Below are positions 29,621-42,004 of a stretch of DNA of 64,000 nucleotides, piece by piece. Under the pieces are notes generated by a model that ran no database searches, had not been told where the DNA came from, and saw only the letters and a program-made list of their open reading frames with translations. Position 1 is the stretch's first letter. Each line of letters opens with the position of its first letter. The DNA is from Chamaecrista fasciculata (taxonomy: Eukaryota > Streptophyta > Magnoliopsida > Fabales > Fabaceae): positions 120,534-184,533 of the forward strand of contig QANZ01052941.1 of the NCBI GenBank assembly GCA_003254925.1, read 5' to 3'. A program made the position numbers and the translations under genes.

Positions 29621-30047
29621 AAGTTGCCACCTTTATGCCATACCAAACACACGAAAGTATTAGATTTCGTACCATTGAAAGAAGCAGAACAAGATTTTAC
29701 GCACATTCTTGAATGTTTAAGTTGGATACTTATTCAGGCCGAAAATAAAAGTTGCATACTTATTGGGGTAGTCTTCATCATCTTATAGAGTAAACTAGTA
29801 TCAATATTTTGGGTAAAGGGCTAATATCTAACTGTAAGCCCACATAAAAAATCAGGAAAATTGGGCCGGTCTTGTTTGCTTTGTTTTCTTGGGCCCTGTT
29901 TGGTTCTCCTCTGCTCCTTGGTTTTGGGCTTTGGCGCCTTTTTTATTGGCTTGTTTTTTAATACAAACTATTCCGACCCCAGAAAAAAATAAAATAAATT
30001 AATAATAGAAGAATGAGATGAAAGATGAAAGAGTGGTGGCTTCTTTT

Positions 30048-30251
30048 TTTTTTGTAGTAGAAAAGTTTAGGTGAGTTGGGCCCGGGAGCTCACCAAGGCC
30101 AGGGTAGGCCTCAAGGCTCTATGAGCGCTTAGAGAGGTACTTACAGATCGCCTACCAACAAGGTCCTCACATCGGCAGTGGGATTCGAACTCATGACCTT
30201 ATGGGTTATGAGTTAACTCCTTACCAACTGGGCCAACCTTTGTTGGCTAGC
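30048..30251 (-). mobile_element. tRNA-derived SINE, copy 1
   Basis: Read on the minus strand, the 5' part contains a pol III box A (tggcccagttgg, fitting TRGCNNAGYNGG) and box B (agttcgaatcc). It ends in an A-rich tail, seen as a T run at about 30043-30053. A 13-bp duplication ggtggcttctttt flanks it (30035-30047 and 30252-30264). A second member of the family lies at 58096-58271. Confidence 0.85.
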
Positions 30252-30264
30252 GGTGGCTTCTTTT

Positions 30265-30939
30265 GTTCCTTTTTCCTTCACTATTTTCTTTACATCATTA
30301 CCTACTTTTCCAACCTTCCCATTTCTCACTGCTTTCTTAATTCCTTCCTACTACTTTCTTTTCTATCTCTCTTATCCCTTTAATTGATTATAATTCAATC
30401 ATTCATTCAGCTGCTTGGTCATATACCCACTATATCGCTATTGGTCTACTTTTCAAATCCACCTTCACACATTCATACTCACCTTGCCCTTGATTTTTTC
30501 AATGACCCCACTCAAACACCCACCTTTCTCTCCCTTACTAGCTAGTCCATTACATCTTTTAGATGCTCATACTTACATAATTCAATTTTTGAAATATTAT
30601 AATTGTTAATGATTTGAAATATAATAATCGGTAATGATTTGATCTTGAATTTAAATTGATTTTATACTTTCTAAGTGCACATATTAAGGTTTCTTTTGAT
30701 TGGTCAAGTGAATTTTCAAATATTAAAAATTATCTTTTAAATGAATTTTCGTAGATTTCAAGATATGAAATACTCTACTAACCAATCAGAAGAAACCTTA
30801 AAATGTGCCCAAAGGACACATGTTAAATAAATCCTATATATTAATATCACATACTGTCATCATTGAACGATGTGTTTTGTTGGTTAAAGCCTGTGTTTTT
30901 GTATGTCTAGTATATACAAAGCACGAAAGAATTACGTTA
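30265..30939. other. Intergenic, no gene seen
   Basis: AT-rich and pyrimidine-rich spacer between the SINE and the Stowaway MITE. Short chance frames only. Confidence 0.45.
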
Positions 30940-30941
30940 TA

Positions 30942-31215
30942 CTCCCTCTGTCTCATAATATCTGCTTTGTTGGAGGATTTTTTTTTGTCCCAAAATATTT
31001 GATGTTTTACAAAATCAAGAGAACATTAATTATTTTTTTACTATTCTATCCCTATTAAAAGTCAAAGCTATTGAATTAATGAGAGTAACTAGGAATAATT
31101 TAATGAGGACAATTTAGTCTTTTAACTCATATTTCTCTTCATTCTAGGTAAATTAATTATTTCCTTTGTCTGTGTGTATTTACCTTGAAAAGTAGATAGC
31201 TTGGGAGGGAGGGAG
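30942..31215. mobile_element. Stowaway-type MITE (Tc1/Mariner)
   Basis: The left terminus ctccctctgtctcataata and the right terminus gggagggagggag are inverted versions of the classic Stowaway end. TA dinucleotides flank both sides (30940-30941 and 31216-31217). Length is 274 bp and it is non-coding. Confidence 0.85.
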
Positions 31216-31217
31216 TA

Positions 31218-31880
31218 CATAGCATATATAGCATGGATGATGGATCCACGTGGCATGCAGCACAATATTAATCCCCATGGATGGATGGCGTTTTCCTGCT
31301 TGACTTGATTATTTCCTTTGTCTGTACTTAATTCATTCTCTATTTCACTAGTCTTTTACATTTGCCTCTGCATGCTCTTACACTTCCTTATCCAAGTAAA
31401 TACATTATACGTACATATATATTGCCACTACTATTTTAGTTTTTATATATATTTTTTCTGTGCCCTAATATTCATAATTCCCCTTAATTATTAATGTTTT
31501 GGTTTTGCATATATATGTTATTTCAGTACTGGCCATATATATATGGCAGCTGCTTGATTTTCTGGGACTGTTTCTGCAATCAACCACCCAACCTCTTCTT
31601 GTTGCTATTAATATTATTGATCAAACCCTTTTTCCTTTTCACCGATTTAGGGCTTTGGAATTTCATACTATCTACCCATCCATGAGTAAGTCGATCGCCA
31701 ATACTCTCTTAATTAATTAAGTCTAGCTAGCTACATGTAGATATATCATATATATGTCCCTAATTAAGCATATCATAAATTAATTCATATGTTAATTATT
31801 TACATATATATATATAGTTAATTACTTGCGTTGCTTCTCGATCTCTCTCTCTCTATATATATATACATATATCATGCTAG
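31218..31880. other. Upstream flank of the bHLH locus
   Basis: AT-rich with many tatata runs. I looked here for the missing 5' exons of the bHLH041-like gene (the usual FGCTYICLW region) and found none. A CACGTG G-box core lies near 31248, but there is no evidence that it functions. Confidence 0.4.
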
Positions 31881-32930
31881 CGGAGTTCGAGGACTGGATT
31901 TCAGGAACTGCCATCCTACCTAGAGCTGCAACAATCTGATCTTCTAAGACTAGGCATCTACAGATATATACAAAGACAATTATATTCTTTCAGGTATATA
32001 TTTCATATATGTATACCTAGCTAGCCCTATATAAATATTCTTGTTGGCTAATTAAATTAATAAACAAAATATTTACAACGCAAATCTATATATATATATA
32101 TGTTCACAGACAGCTGTTTCCATGGGGTTCCCCGATGAGGAAATTGAGCTTGGCTTCTCCACTATCTGTCAAGTAAGTAATTAAATTAATTATTTATTAA
32201 TAAAGTAATACTATATATATATATGCGGAATTTTGATTTCTTACTCTTATTATATGTATATATATGTACTTAGGAGGGTGACACTGAGAAAAATGAACTG
32301 ATGATGAGAAACATGTTTCCAGAAGATCAATTCAGTAGACAATCACATCCAATGGATCAGAAAAATTGGTGTAATTCATTGATGAGATCATTATCCAATA
32401 ATCCCAGCTTTCCTGAAACGCTGATGATGCAGGCAGCAAGTAATAGTATAGATGAGGAGGATGCCATAATCAAAGACATCGTCCATGTTTTATGCTCATC
32501 ATCATCATCACCTAATAATAATTATTGTCATTATTATGATGATGACCACCAAAATATGTCGTCTGGTACTACTACTACTTGTGTGGTGCATCCTGGAGAT
32601 GGAGTTATTATTAGTAGTAGTGCTTTTAAGAGTTACAATAGAGAAGATAATAATATTTGGGGAAATGGAGGCCAAATTTTGGGAGGCAAAGGCAAAGCAA
32701 GTTGAAGAGATTATTTGAATTTTTTAGAGGTTTACATAATGCGATGAGAGTTATGAGTATTAATGAAGCCACCCCTTCCCGCCTCCATCATATGATATCA
32801 GAAAGAAGAAGGCGTCAGAAGCTCAATCACAATTTTCAGGCACTTGCAGCACTGCTCCCACCACCAACCAAGGTATAATTAATTAACACATCACATCCTC
32901 TAAACTCTAATGAACTCCTTAATTTACAAA

Positions 32931-33245
32931 AGGTCAAAACTTCATTTCAGTTACTGAACTATAAAGTAAATTCTGTTTTGATCCTTAAACTACTATATGA
33001 CACACATAAAAGAAATTTTTTTAATTTCAAATGAGGTGTCTAGCTCAGAAACAACAAAAAAAATTGGGCAAAATCACTATTGGAATTGATGGTCAAACGA
33101 GTGAAAAAGTTTAAGAATCAAAACACATAATGAAAAATTGCTCGAGACCAAAACAAAATGAAAAGTAACTTGAGACCAAAACGGGATTCACCCTATAATA
33201 TATATATATACAGTTCGAGAACCAAAATAAATTGAAGTTTTGACC
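32931..33245. mobile_element. Mutator-like MITE in a bHLH intron
   Basis: The termini aggtcaaaacttca and tgaagttttgacc are inverted. A perfect 9-bp duplication ATTTACAAA flanks it (32922-32930 and 33246-33254). It is non-coding and related in end sequence to the element at 46832. Confidence 0.8.
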
Positions 33246-34108
33246 ATTTACAAAGTACAGAATTAGAGATCTTCTAAAAAAGAGAATAAAAGTGAAATTC
33301 CTTAAGTTTTGTATAACATGAATAAGAAAACTTTTAAATTAATACAACTAAATAAACGAGTTATAGTATATATTGATATACATACATCCCTCTTTATCTC
33401 TTTTCAACTCTTTTCAATTAACTTCAGGAACTCCATATTAATATTTCACTCTAGCTAGTTTCAAAAGTTCCTTTCGAGTATATAATTAATAAATAATAAT
33501 ATATATAACTTGGAGCAGTGCAGAAGATACGCACCTACGTATGTATGTCTAATATAATGCAAGCTTTAATTCAAGTTATTCATATATATCTGTATGTTGA
33601 GAACTGAATATGGGATGTATATATATATACAGAAAGACCAAGCGTCGATACTTACAAGAGCAAAGGAGACACTGAGGTGTTTGAGGGCTGACATTGAAGA
33701 GCTTACAAAAAGCTAGAATGCAGCAATTGAAGGCAGAAATTGAAGCCAAGAAATTAATATTGGGTAGTACTAGTAGTGATCATGAAGATATTACCAAAAG
33801 AGATCATTGGCCTAAGGAAAGATTGAGTGTGGGAGTCTCATCAGTTTCAGAGAATGTAGAAGAAAGAATGATAGAGGTGCAAGTGAGTGTAAGAGGAACA
33901 ATCACTAATAAGGTTGATCATATATTGATTGGCGTTTTGGAATTCTTGAAAGGACTTGATCACAACGTAGTGACCTTAATTTCCATGGCCGCCAACACCC
34001 ATACATCACAAGTGGCACCTTCCAATATTCATGAACTAGCCTTAAGTCTAAGGATTGAGGAGGTAAATACATACATATATACTCTAAGACTTTGTTTTTT
34101 TTTTTACT

Positions 34109-34355
34109 AGGTTCAATGTACACTTTTGTTCAGATTACAAAATTAGTTTCATATCTTTTGGTTAGGTTACAGAAATTGGTCTCATATCTTTAAAAAATAT
34201 TCTACATTGTGAGACTAATAATAGAACTTTTTGCAAAGATATGAAATTAAATCTGCAACAAAAAAGATATGAAGTCAAAAGTGCAACAAAAAGAGATATA
34301 AGACTAAATTGAAACTTGAGTAAAAGATATGAAACCAAAAATACATTCTCACATG
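34109..34355. repeat. Degenerate hairpin repeat of the ggtctcatatcttt type
   Basis: Inverted units such as ttcatatcttttgg and aaaagatatgaaacc resemble the interiors of the elements at 53101 and 56899. Clear ends and a target duplication were not found, so the boundaries are approximate. Confidence 0.45.
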
Positions 34356-36362
34356 TTTACTACTATTATTTTACCTCTTGCTTAAGCACTAGTATATACG
34401 TCACTTGAATATCTTTTTTCATAAATATTAATAGTTAGTGGTATATTAATAGGTTCAATTCAATAGCAACAAATTTTGTTTGGCAATTAATTTTATAATT
34501 TTGTAGAGTTTAAAGGAAGAAGCCTAGCAACTGCAATTGATGCTGAGTTGGTTTGGGTATTAAACTTCAACCACTTATAATTTCAAAAAGTTTGGTAGCC
34601 ATCAAAATAGGAATTCGAACCTGACATTCATTAAGAAAGCAAGACACCAACTTGAATATTGTATCAAACCTCTGTCTCCTTTTAATTTGAAAGGTATAAA
34701 ATATAATATAATATAATAAACAAGATTATTATGTAAAGGCAAAAATTGTTTTTGTGTAGGATACGTTTTCTGGTCTTTAATTATTATAGTATTGTGTCCA
34801 CATTTGTACATCATACAAAGGTATGTAAAGGCATTTACCGCTGAGTTTAAAGCCAGATTCTAAAGTATTTTTATACACTTTTTGCTTTTCTAAAGAATTG
34901 TATAAGTTAGATATCTCATTGAGTATGAACTATGAAGTGACAAATTAAAATTAATTCCTATATTTAACTTGAAATAAATATATATATATAAACATATTAA
35001 TTAGCTAGCAAACTAAAAGAAATTGCTTAAATTTTTAAGTTTAATTAAAGGTAAGATTTTATCATTGAGTCATCACTTTAGGGTTGTAGGTTCGGAGTGT
35101 GTGAAATAAGGAGGGGAGAGGTGGTTTAGAAATCTTAATCACTAATAATTAAGTTGTTAAATCAATTAATAGAATGGGATGACTCAGGAATTATGACAGT
35201 TTAGAAATTATTCTAAGCCAATAGAATCTTGGTTCTTTTTTGAAACATTTTTAAATTGAAGTTTTGGGATGATTTAGAATTTATTAGCTTTTATTTTTTT
35301 TTAATTTTATCACACTTTCCTATTTTCTTAACTTTTATAGTCCTATTTCCTCTTTCTCCTCACTACTCTTTTTTTATGTATACATTTGTATTATTTTATC
35401 ACCCTCTCCAAAAATTCTAGTCTTATATATATTTTTTCTTTTATATATATTATCACCCTCTCCAAAAATTCTGCTTTTATATATATGTATGCAAGACATA
35501 CTCTTGTATATTCCTTTGCTTGTGGCTTTTGTTTTATGATAACAATTTCAAAGTAATTTTTTTTCATGTATGCAAGACTTAGGGTCTGTTTGGGAGAACA
35601 ATAATTCTAATCCAATCCAATCCAATCCAATCCAAATGGATTGGATGAGATTATTTTTTAATTGGATGAGATGAGATGATGTATTGGTGTTTGGGTGATT
35701 TTATTGAGAATGATGTTAAATAGGGTGTGAAATTATATAAAAGGGGTTGTAATGATTGTGGTTGGTAGAAAAAAGTAGATGGATTTTTGTGATTTGTATA
35801 GGGGTAGAAATGGTAGGAAATAATGAGATGAGATGAGATGAGATGAGATGAGATGAGATTGGATTGAATGAGATGATAGGTGTTTGGTTGTTTTTTTTAT
35901 TGAAATGAGATTGAGATGAGATGATATTGGGAAGTGTGATATGGTATTGGAAATTGTGAGGATGAGAAAATTTTGGATTGAGGGTTAGGGGTCAATCCAA
36001 ATCCAAGTGGATGAGATTAGGGGTCAATCCAAATAATATTGGAATTATTTTTAAGAATACAATTTGGTCCATAAATTCGAACTGTTCCAATTAATCAATC
36101 TCTAACATGTGTAAAATTTTTATTATTTAAACTCATTGTAACTTTCTCTTAACTTCTAGGAAGGCAGTTTAAAATTTTTATTATTTAAACTCATGGTACT
36201 CCTACCTACTCTATCAGTGACCGAGACACTTGGCTATTTTTAAAACTCAATGTCAAATCCCAAAATATATAAAAAGAAAATAACCTTCTAAATTTAGGTA
36301 TCATACAAGCCTTTCAAAAAATCTTGAAAAGTCAATAACCAAGACGACTTTTGCATATGCAG
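34356..36362. other. Long last intron of the bHLH locus with simple repeats
   Basis: About 2 kb without coding signal. It contains a tccaa pentamer array at 35611-35635 and a gagat pentamer array at about 35825-35860. Both lie inside a region with a MITE-like left end (gggtctgtttgggag, near 35582) whose right end I could not place. Confidence 0.5.
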
Positions 36363-36431
36363 GGGACTGAATGGGACAAAGCTGCCTTCCTAGAAGCACT
36401 GAGGAGAGTGGTTGCTGACCTCGTACAGTGA

Positions 36432-37689
36432 CCATTGCTGCAGCCAAATACTTTGTTCACACTCACACACCCTCATCCTTCTCCATACTCTCTTACAATA
36501 TCACATTATAAATGTTATCAATTAACAGAGCTGATCAAACCATTTCTATGGAGTTTTACGCCAGAATGATACAAGGATTAAGGAAGGATCTTATTTCATA
36601 TGCTACAAAATTTAGTTTTTAGTCTTTGGCTTAGTACTCTGGCAAATATAATATAATTATAAACTAATTGTTTGGACACTGGCATGACCGATGTCTAATT
36701 GTCTATGCAGAAAGTTGTCCCTACAAGCAGTGAAGGTTTGTCAATTAAGTTGATTTATGTACTCCTACTGTGTTTTGTGCAATGGTAGATATATGAATGA
36801 AACTTTGTGCTGTCCATATGTGGAAAGGAAGCAAATTTTAATACTATTTTCAACGAAAAGGAAAATCGATAGACATGCTTAATAGTATTTTCAACAATCA
36901 TCAGTGGCACTCGCAATCAGATTCAGCAGTTAATTAAGAATTCGTTTGTTAGTCAACGAATTTTCTTCCAGGAAAATTGTAAGGAACTAACTCAATACGG
37001 CGGGTTTGGCTTTCTTTCACAACCCAGAATGTTCAAAGCATTCCATAAAATTCCACCACTGTTCTTTTGAGACTTCTTTTTCTGTTTCCTTTTTCAATAT
37101 GAATTAATAGGTATCATATATGTGTATCAAAAAAATAAAATAAATATTAATAAACTCCAACACCAATGGTTGTTAGCTAAATCTCTAATATATAACGTCT
37201 ACACGTTGAGTAAATATAAAAGATAAAAGTAGAGACAATTTAATTTTAATGATCTCTACTCCTTGCAAAGATTAGGTCATGCTCATTGGTTGGAAATGGG
37301 ATAAAAAACAAGAAACACAGGAGATTTCAAGTGAGATACTCATGCACCATTATACGAACTGTAACTGTAATTGTAAGATCCTTACAAATCATTGTTAATA
37401 ACTCACGTCTTAACTAATGACCTAACCTCCAAACCAGTTGATCCTTTCTTCTCACTCACAACATACAGGTGCCGCATGACTCATGGCATAAATATAAAGA
37501 CCAGCAAAATCAATACACGAGAACAATATGCAGCATATAAAAATTTATCTGAGGCACCCGTTATCTTTTCATTGGGCTTCCTTCATTTTGAGTTGTTCAG
37601 ATTATGATCATTTGATTAGGATACGGCATTCACAATGGTCCAAATTCAAGCAGGGAAATAGATTGCACCGTACGGGCTCATTTGCAAAA
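36432..37689. other. Intergenic between bHLH and RecA genes
   Basis: Convergent 3' flanks of the bHLH locus (+) and the RecA gene (-). No coding region or clear repeat was recognised. Confidence 0.5.
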
Positions 37690-40600
37690 TTATGCTTCAG
37701 CAGCAGTTACTGCTTCTTCATCTGTAGAATCCAGTGATTCGACTTCTACTGTAACATCTCCACTTGTTGCTTCTGCCTCTGGTTCATTTTCTGTTTCAGC
37801 AGAGAGCTTCTCCCGGAGCTTCATTGTCAGTTCTTCTTGAACTTCATGATTCTTAACTAGGAACATCTTGATAGCATCCTTACCGTGGAAAGTCTGGCCA
37901 TTGTAGTGGTAAAATGCACCAGCCTTTGAGATTAACTTGTTTTTCACGCTCAACTCTATAATTTCTGCTACTCTATTTATACCCTTGCCAAACTCAAGCT
38001 CAAATTGTGCGGATTTGAATGGCGGTGCAAGCTTGTTTTTCACAACCTTGACAATAACCTCGCTTCCCAAAGTCTGGGTAATGATACATCATCATAAACA
38101 AATACCAAAGTCAGACTAGAAACTAAAAAACCACAATACGATCAAACCAATCCTCAGACCCCAAAAACACAACAAAAGCAGAGAACACATAGAGCAGCCT
38201 AAAGTGTAATCCATCAAAAATTCAAAATATAAATATACCTAATTTAAGGCATGACAGACACTAACACTCTCAAAAACACAACACCTTGATAACATGTTTT
38301 AGACAAGTATCAATATGAATCAGGATGAGAGCTTTCCTCATCAGGATGAGATAATAAATTCTTTAATCTTTCATTTTTTAAGTATAAGAACAATATAGTT
38401 TAAAATCTTTTTTATTTAAAAGGCTTAAGTGCAATTTTGGTCCCTTAACTTTCGCAAAGGTCTCAATTTGGTCCCCCAACTTTTTTTGTTGCAATTTTGG
38501 TCCCCTAACTTTTGCAAAGGTCTCAATTTGGTCCCCTAACTTTTTTTGTTGCAATTTTGGTATCCTAACTTTCATAAAGGTCTCAATTTGGTCCCCTAAC
38601 TTTTTTTGTTGCAATTTTGGTCCCCTAACTTTTGAAAGCGTCTCACTGTTGGTCCCAAGTGCACTTTTTCCATCTATTATCTGCCGTTAGTGCCGATCTA
38701 AAGGCTGAGTTGGTTGATGACGTGATAAATATGAGTGAAGTGGATTAAAAAATGACCATTTTGCGGAGACGTTTTCATGACTTGGAAGTGCACTTTGGAC
38801 TAATAGTGAGACGTTTTCAAGAGTTAGGGGACCAAAATTGTAACAAAAAAAGTTATGGGACCAAATTGAGACCTTTGCGAAAGTTAGGGGACCAAATTGA
38901 GACCTTTACGGAAGTTAAGGGACCAAAATTGCAACAAAAAAATTTAGGGGACCAAATTGAGACCTTTGCGAAAGTTAAGGGACCAAAATTGCAACAAAAA
39001 AAGTTAGGGGACCAAATTGAGACCTTTGCAAAAGTTAGGGGACCAAAATTGCACTTAAGCCTATTTAAAATAAATTACAATTTACTATGTGGTTTGGCTC
39101 AATCCAAGACAGCTATTGACGACTATAAGTTACTTTCTGGAACAGCATTAAATCGATCTTGAATGCAATTAGTGAACAAGAAAATGTTTCCAACCACTGC
39201 TTAACACCTAGTCTCTACTCATTCATAAAAATTGTTGCATAAAATGAGCATGAGTAAAATGATAAGGCAGAAATTGTAATGGTATTTGAACCAAAGAAAG
39301 CCTAGATGCAATGCAACTTTCCACCTGCCCATTTCCACTTCAACCAAGCATAACCTAAGTCTATTTATGGTAGAAGTTCCCATGTCATGCCAATAAACCA
39401 GCCAAGTTCAGTTTAATGTGAGAGGATATCACTAAATTCAAAGACATAGAGGAATGAACAGGTTAATTGTACCTCTTCACCCTTCTTGATAAACCCTGTT
39501 CTCCTGATATTTAACCGCACAGAAGCATAGAATTTCAGTGCATTACCACCACAAGTAACTTCGGTAGGCCCACCAAATCCCCCAAAAGTAGAAAGCTTTG
39601 ACCTAATCTGGATGGAAAAACAGACATACAAGAATTTCCATTATAAAAAGATAAGATAAACACACCACTTGTAGAAGATAATATCACCACGAGTAGAAGA
39701 AATGAAGAACAAGGAGGATTTGACTAGCTTTATATAAAACCAAAGGATCTTTTAGAATGTAACATGCTTGTCAAATTTTGCAAGTATGTAGCTTTACATT
39801 CAATTGAAAAACTGAGAGAGAGAAAGAAAATGTAAATTTGCAATGTTTTCTTATGGATGAAAAATGAATTAATTGTAAAAGAGAAAATACAAAGAAAATT
39901 ACAAGAGAGGAAAAGAGATCATCCGAAGGCACAAGGAAATGTCCTAACGGAAAACCCAACTGTTGCTAGACTGGGATAATGGCATGTCAACAAATTGAAG
40001 AGCAAAGTGCAGCAGTAAAACAGAACTGGAGAAGTTAACAAATGTCAGCAGAACAATCCAAGAAAAATATAAATTACAATAATAGTACTCATCATTGTGA
40101 ACTTGATAACTAAAATCACATTATCCAGCAGCACCACTAGCTGAGCACAAGCTCAACTAATTGCTGGAAATTGAAAACAACTAGGGTTTAATGCAGCTCA
40201 AGCAATTACAGACCAATGTGAATTAGTAAAGAGCAGGGCCAACCCAAACAAAGTTTGTGTATGAATTAAATTGTCCAAAATAACTTAAAAACTACCTACA
40301 ATTTGGTAAAAACAAAATTCCTCATTGTTCAATCAGCAACTGTAGCAGATACCTGGTTAATAAAAATCAATATACATTGTGATAGAGACAATGCATGGCT
40401 CAATTTTCTAAGTGCCTGGCTCATCAACCTAGCCTGCATTGCCATATGAGCATCACCCATTTCCCCATCAAGTTCACCTTTAGGAACAAGAGCAGCTACC
40501 TATTATTGGAAACAGTGCAGAAAGTTAGTAAACCTGACTTGTAAGAACATCAATCCAATGAAACAGGTCAGAGAATCTAAATCATGTGGAAGTAAAATCA

Positions 40601-41962
40601 GTAAAAGATATACAGAGAAATGATAACAAAGGAAACATTGAGAAGAGGAACATTTAAAATTCTACTCACAAATCACAATAGCAATCAAAAAGTTGAGGCT
40701 CCTTGCTTAGAATGACCAATAGAAAAAAGTATGAAAAAAAAAAACAAAAGAAGATGTGCTCCATTCTTACACTGTCAACAACAATTACATCAACTGAACC
40801 ACTGCGGATTAAGGTATCTACAAGACTAAGTGCTTGTTCACCACAATCTGGTTGTGAGAGAAGCAAATTCTTAGTATCTACGCCAATAGACTCTGCAAGT
40901 GTTTGATCAAGTGCATGCTCAGCATCAACAAATACACAATAGCCTGCATGAAACAAACAAATCAATCTCAGTGCAAACCAAAAACATATCCTTAACAGAG
41001 ATGTTCTGAGAAGCTTATCATAGTAATCAAAATTATTAATCTCCTCATCTATACTATTATGAATGAGAATGTTTTCCTCAAAGACTAAGATAACCACAAA
41101 GGAACTAATCATGCATATATTATATTATAAAATGCAACTGACAACAACAGTATACCTATCCTTTCTCTATTGAAGGAATAAGAGAAAAAAGGAAAGCAAA
41201 ACATAACCCCTTTTTACCAAATTAAATTAAAAAAAAAAAAAAAATCCTGCCTGAAATCATTGGCGTATTGCTGAAGCAGGAATAGATAGTTGAAACCATA
41301 TAAGGTTTATGCCAACAGTTTGCTACTTTTGAATAATATTATCATGAGATAACTTTTAAATTTATTTAGACCTATTTGAAAAATTACTATAAGAAAATTT
41401 ACATCCATCTATAGCAATAAGAAAGGTACAAAGAAAGTCAAAGGGGAGAAAAAGACTAAAGAAACTGTCACTACCATAACGATCGATAGTACTAGTACAA
41501 TGTGAATATCTGCAGTAGTCAAAAGACTAAGACAGCCAGAAGAAAATAAACAAAATAATGACTGAAGAAGTAGCAGAGAAAGATAACCTCCTTGCTTTTG
41601 TGCTTCTGCAATCACATGCAAAGCAAGAGTCGTTTTTCCTGAAGCTTCTGGACCATATATCTCTACAACACGTCCCTACATTCATTCATCAGTTATATTT
41701 AACAATCAATTTATACCAATTGCAAATTAAACATATGGTTGATTCACACCTCTTCTGTTCTGTTCACATATATGTATCATATAACCCAAATTATTCTTGT
41801 GTAAACTAAAATGTGTGCAATGTGTCATTAACCAAAAATATGATTGTTAAAAGTAAACTGTAAACTCTAAAGTATCAAAGCAATCATAAAGATTCACCAG
41901 ACATTGTACCCCTAAAATGCAGAATGAGAAGGCAATTATTTCAACAGGTTAGAATTTTTATA

Positions 41963-42004
<42 letters not shown>

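Larger units (their letters stand above)
28556..29652. mobile_element. hAT-like MITE hosting a nested second element
   Basis: The left end gggtctgttggtatgt and the reverse complement of the right end gtgtgtttggtatggc are similar. The 8-bp flanks gaaaacat and gaaagtat match at 6 of 8 positions, suggesting an old hAT-type duplication. It is interrupted at 29025-29620 by another element. Inside it is a GC-rich block (28741-28855) of repeated ccaccgtc-like units that contrasts with the AT-rich surroundings. Confidence 0.55.
31881..36431 (+). pseudogene. bHLH041-like transcription factor gene with frameshifts
   Basis: Recognisable exons are 31881-31993, about 32110-32172, 32274-32872, 33633-34062 and 36363-36431. 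The second holds AVSMGFPDEEIELGFST. The third contains the basic region HHMISERRRRQKL with the His-Glu-Arg pattern of G-box binders. The second helix (QASILTRAKETLRCL) begins the fourth, and the last ends WDKAAFLEALRRVVADLVQ, like the C terminus of Arabidopsis bHLH041. Three single-base shifts are needed for a continuous protein: near 31911 (a C lost), between about 32657 and 32705 (one base lost) and near 33708 (an extra A in an A run). The splice phase at 31993 also does not join cleanly. The family's usual N terminus is absent. Probably a pseudogene; assembly indels are the alternative. An ATG at 32122 could start a shorter product, but the later shifts still break it. Confidence 0.75.

Noticed and set aside
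30180-30251. Possible tRNA gene on the minus strand
   Set aside because: Box A and box B fit, but there is no full cloverleaf, and an A tail plus target duplication show it is a SINE.
31873-31938. Short upstream ORF (MLAEFEDWISGT) before the bHLH gene
   Set aside because: Other frames of the same stretch match the bHLH041 family (VRGLDFRN, then ELPSYLELQQSDL), so it is a broken coding exon rather than a regulatory upstream ORF.
32657-32878. ATG at 32657 as the true start of a short bHLH protein
   Set aside because: The upstream frame is clearly homologous to bHLH041 and the ATG lies at the frameshift, so it is unlikely to be the native start.
35582-36030. A MITE around the tccaa and gagat arrays
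   Set aside because: The left end looks MITE-like but no convincing inverted right end or target duplication was found; only the simple repeats are reported.
38378-39162. Open frames with repeated [14 protein letters not shown] peptides on both strands
   Set aside because: They are translations of the tandem units in the RECA2 intron MITE, not a repeat protein.
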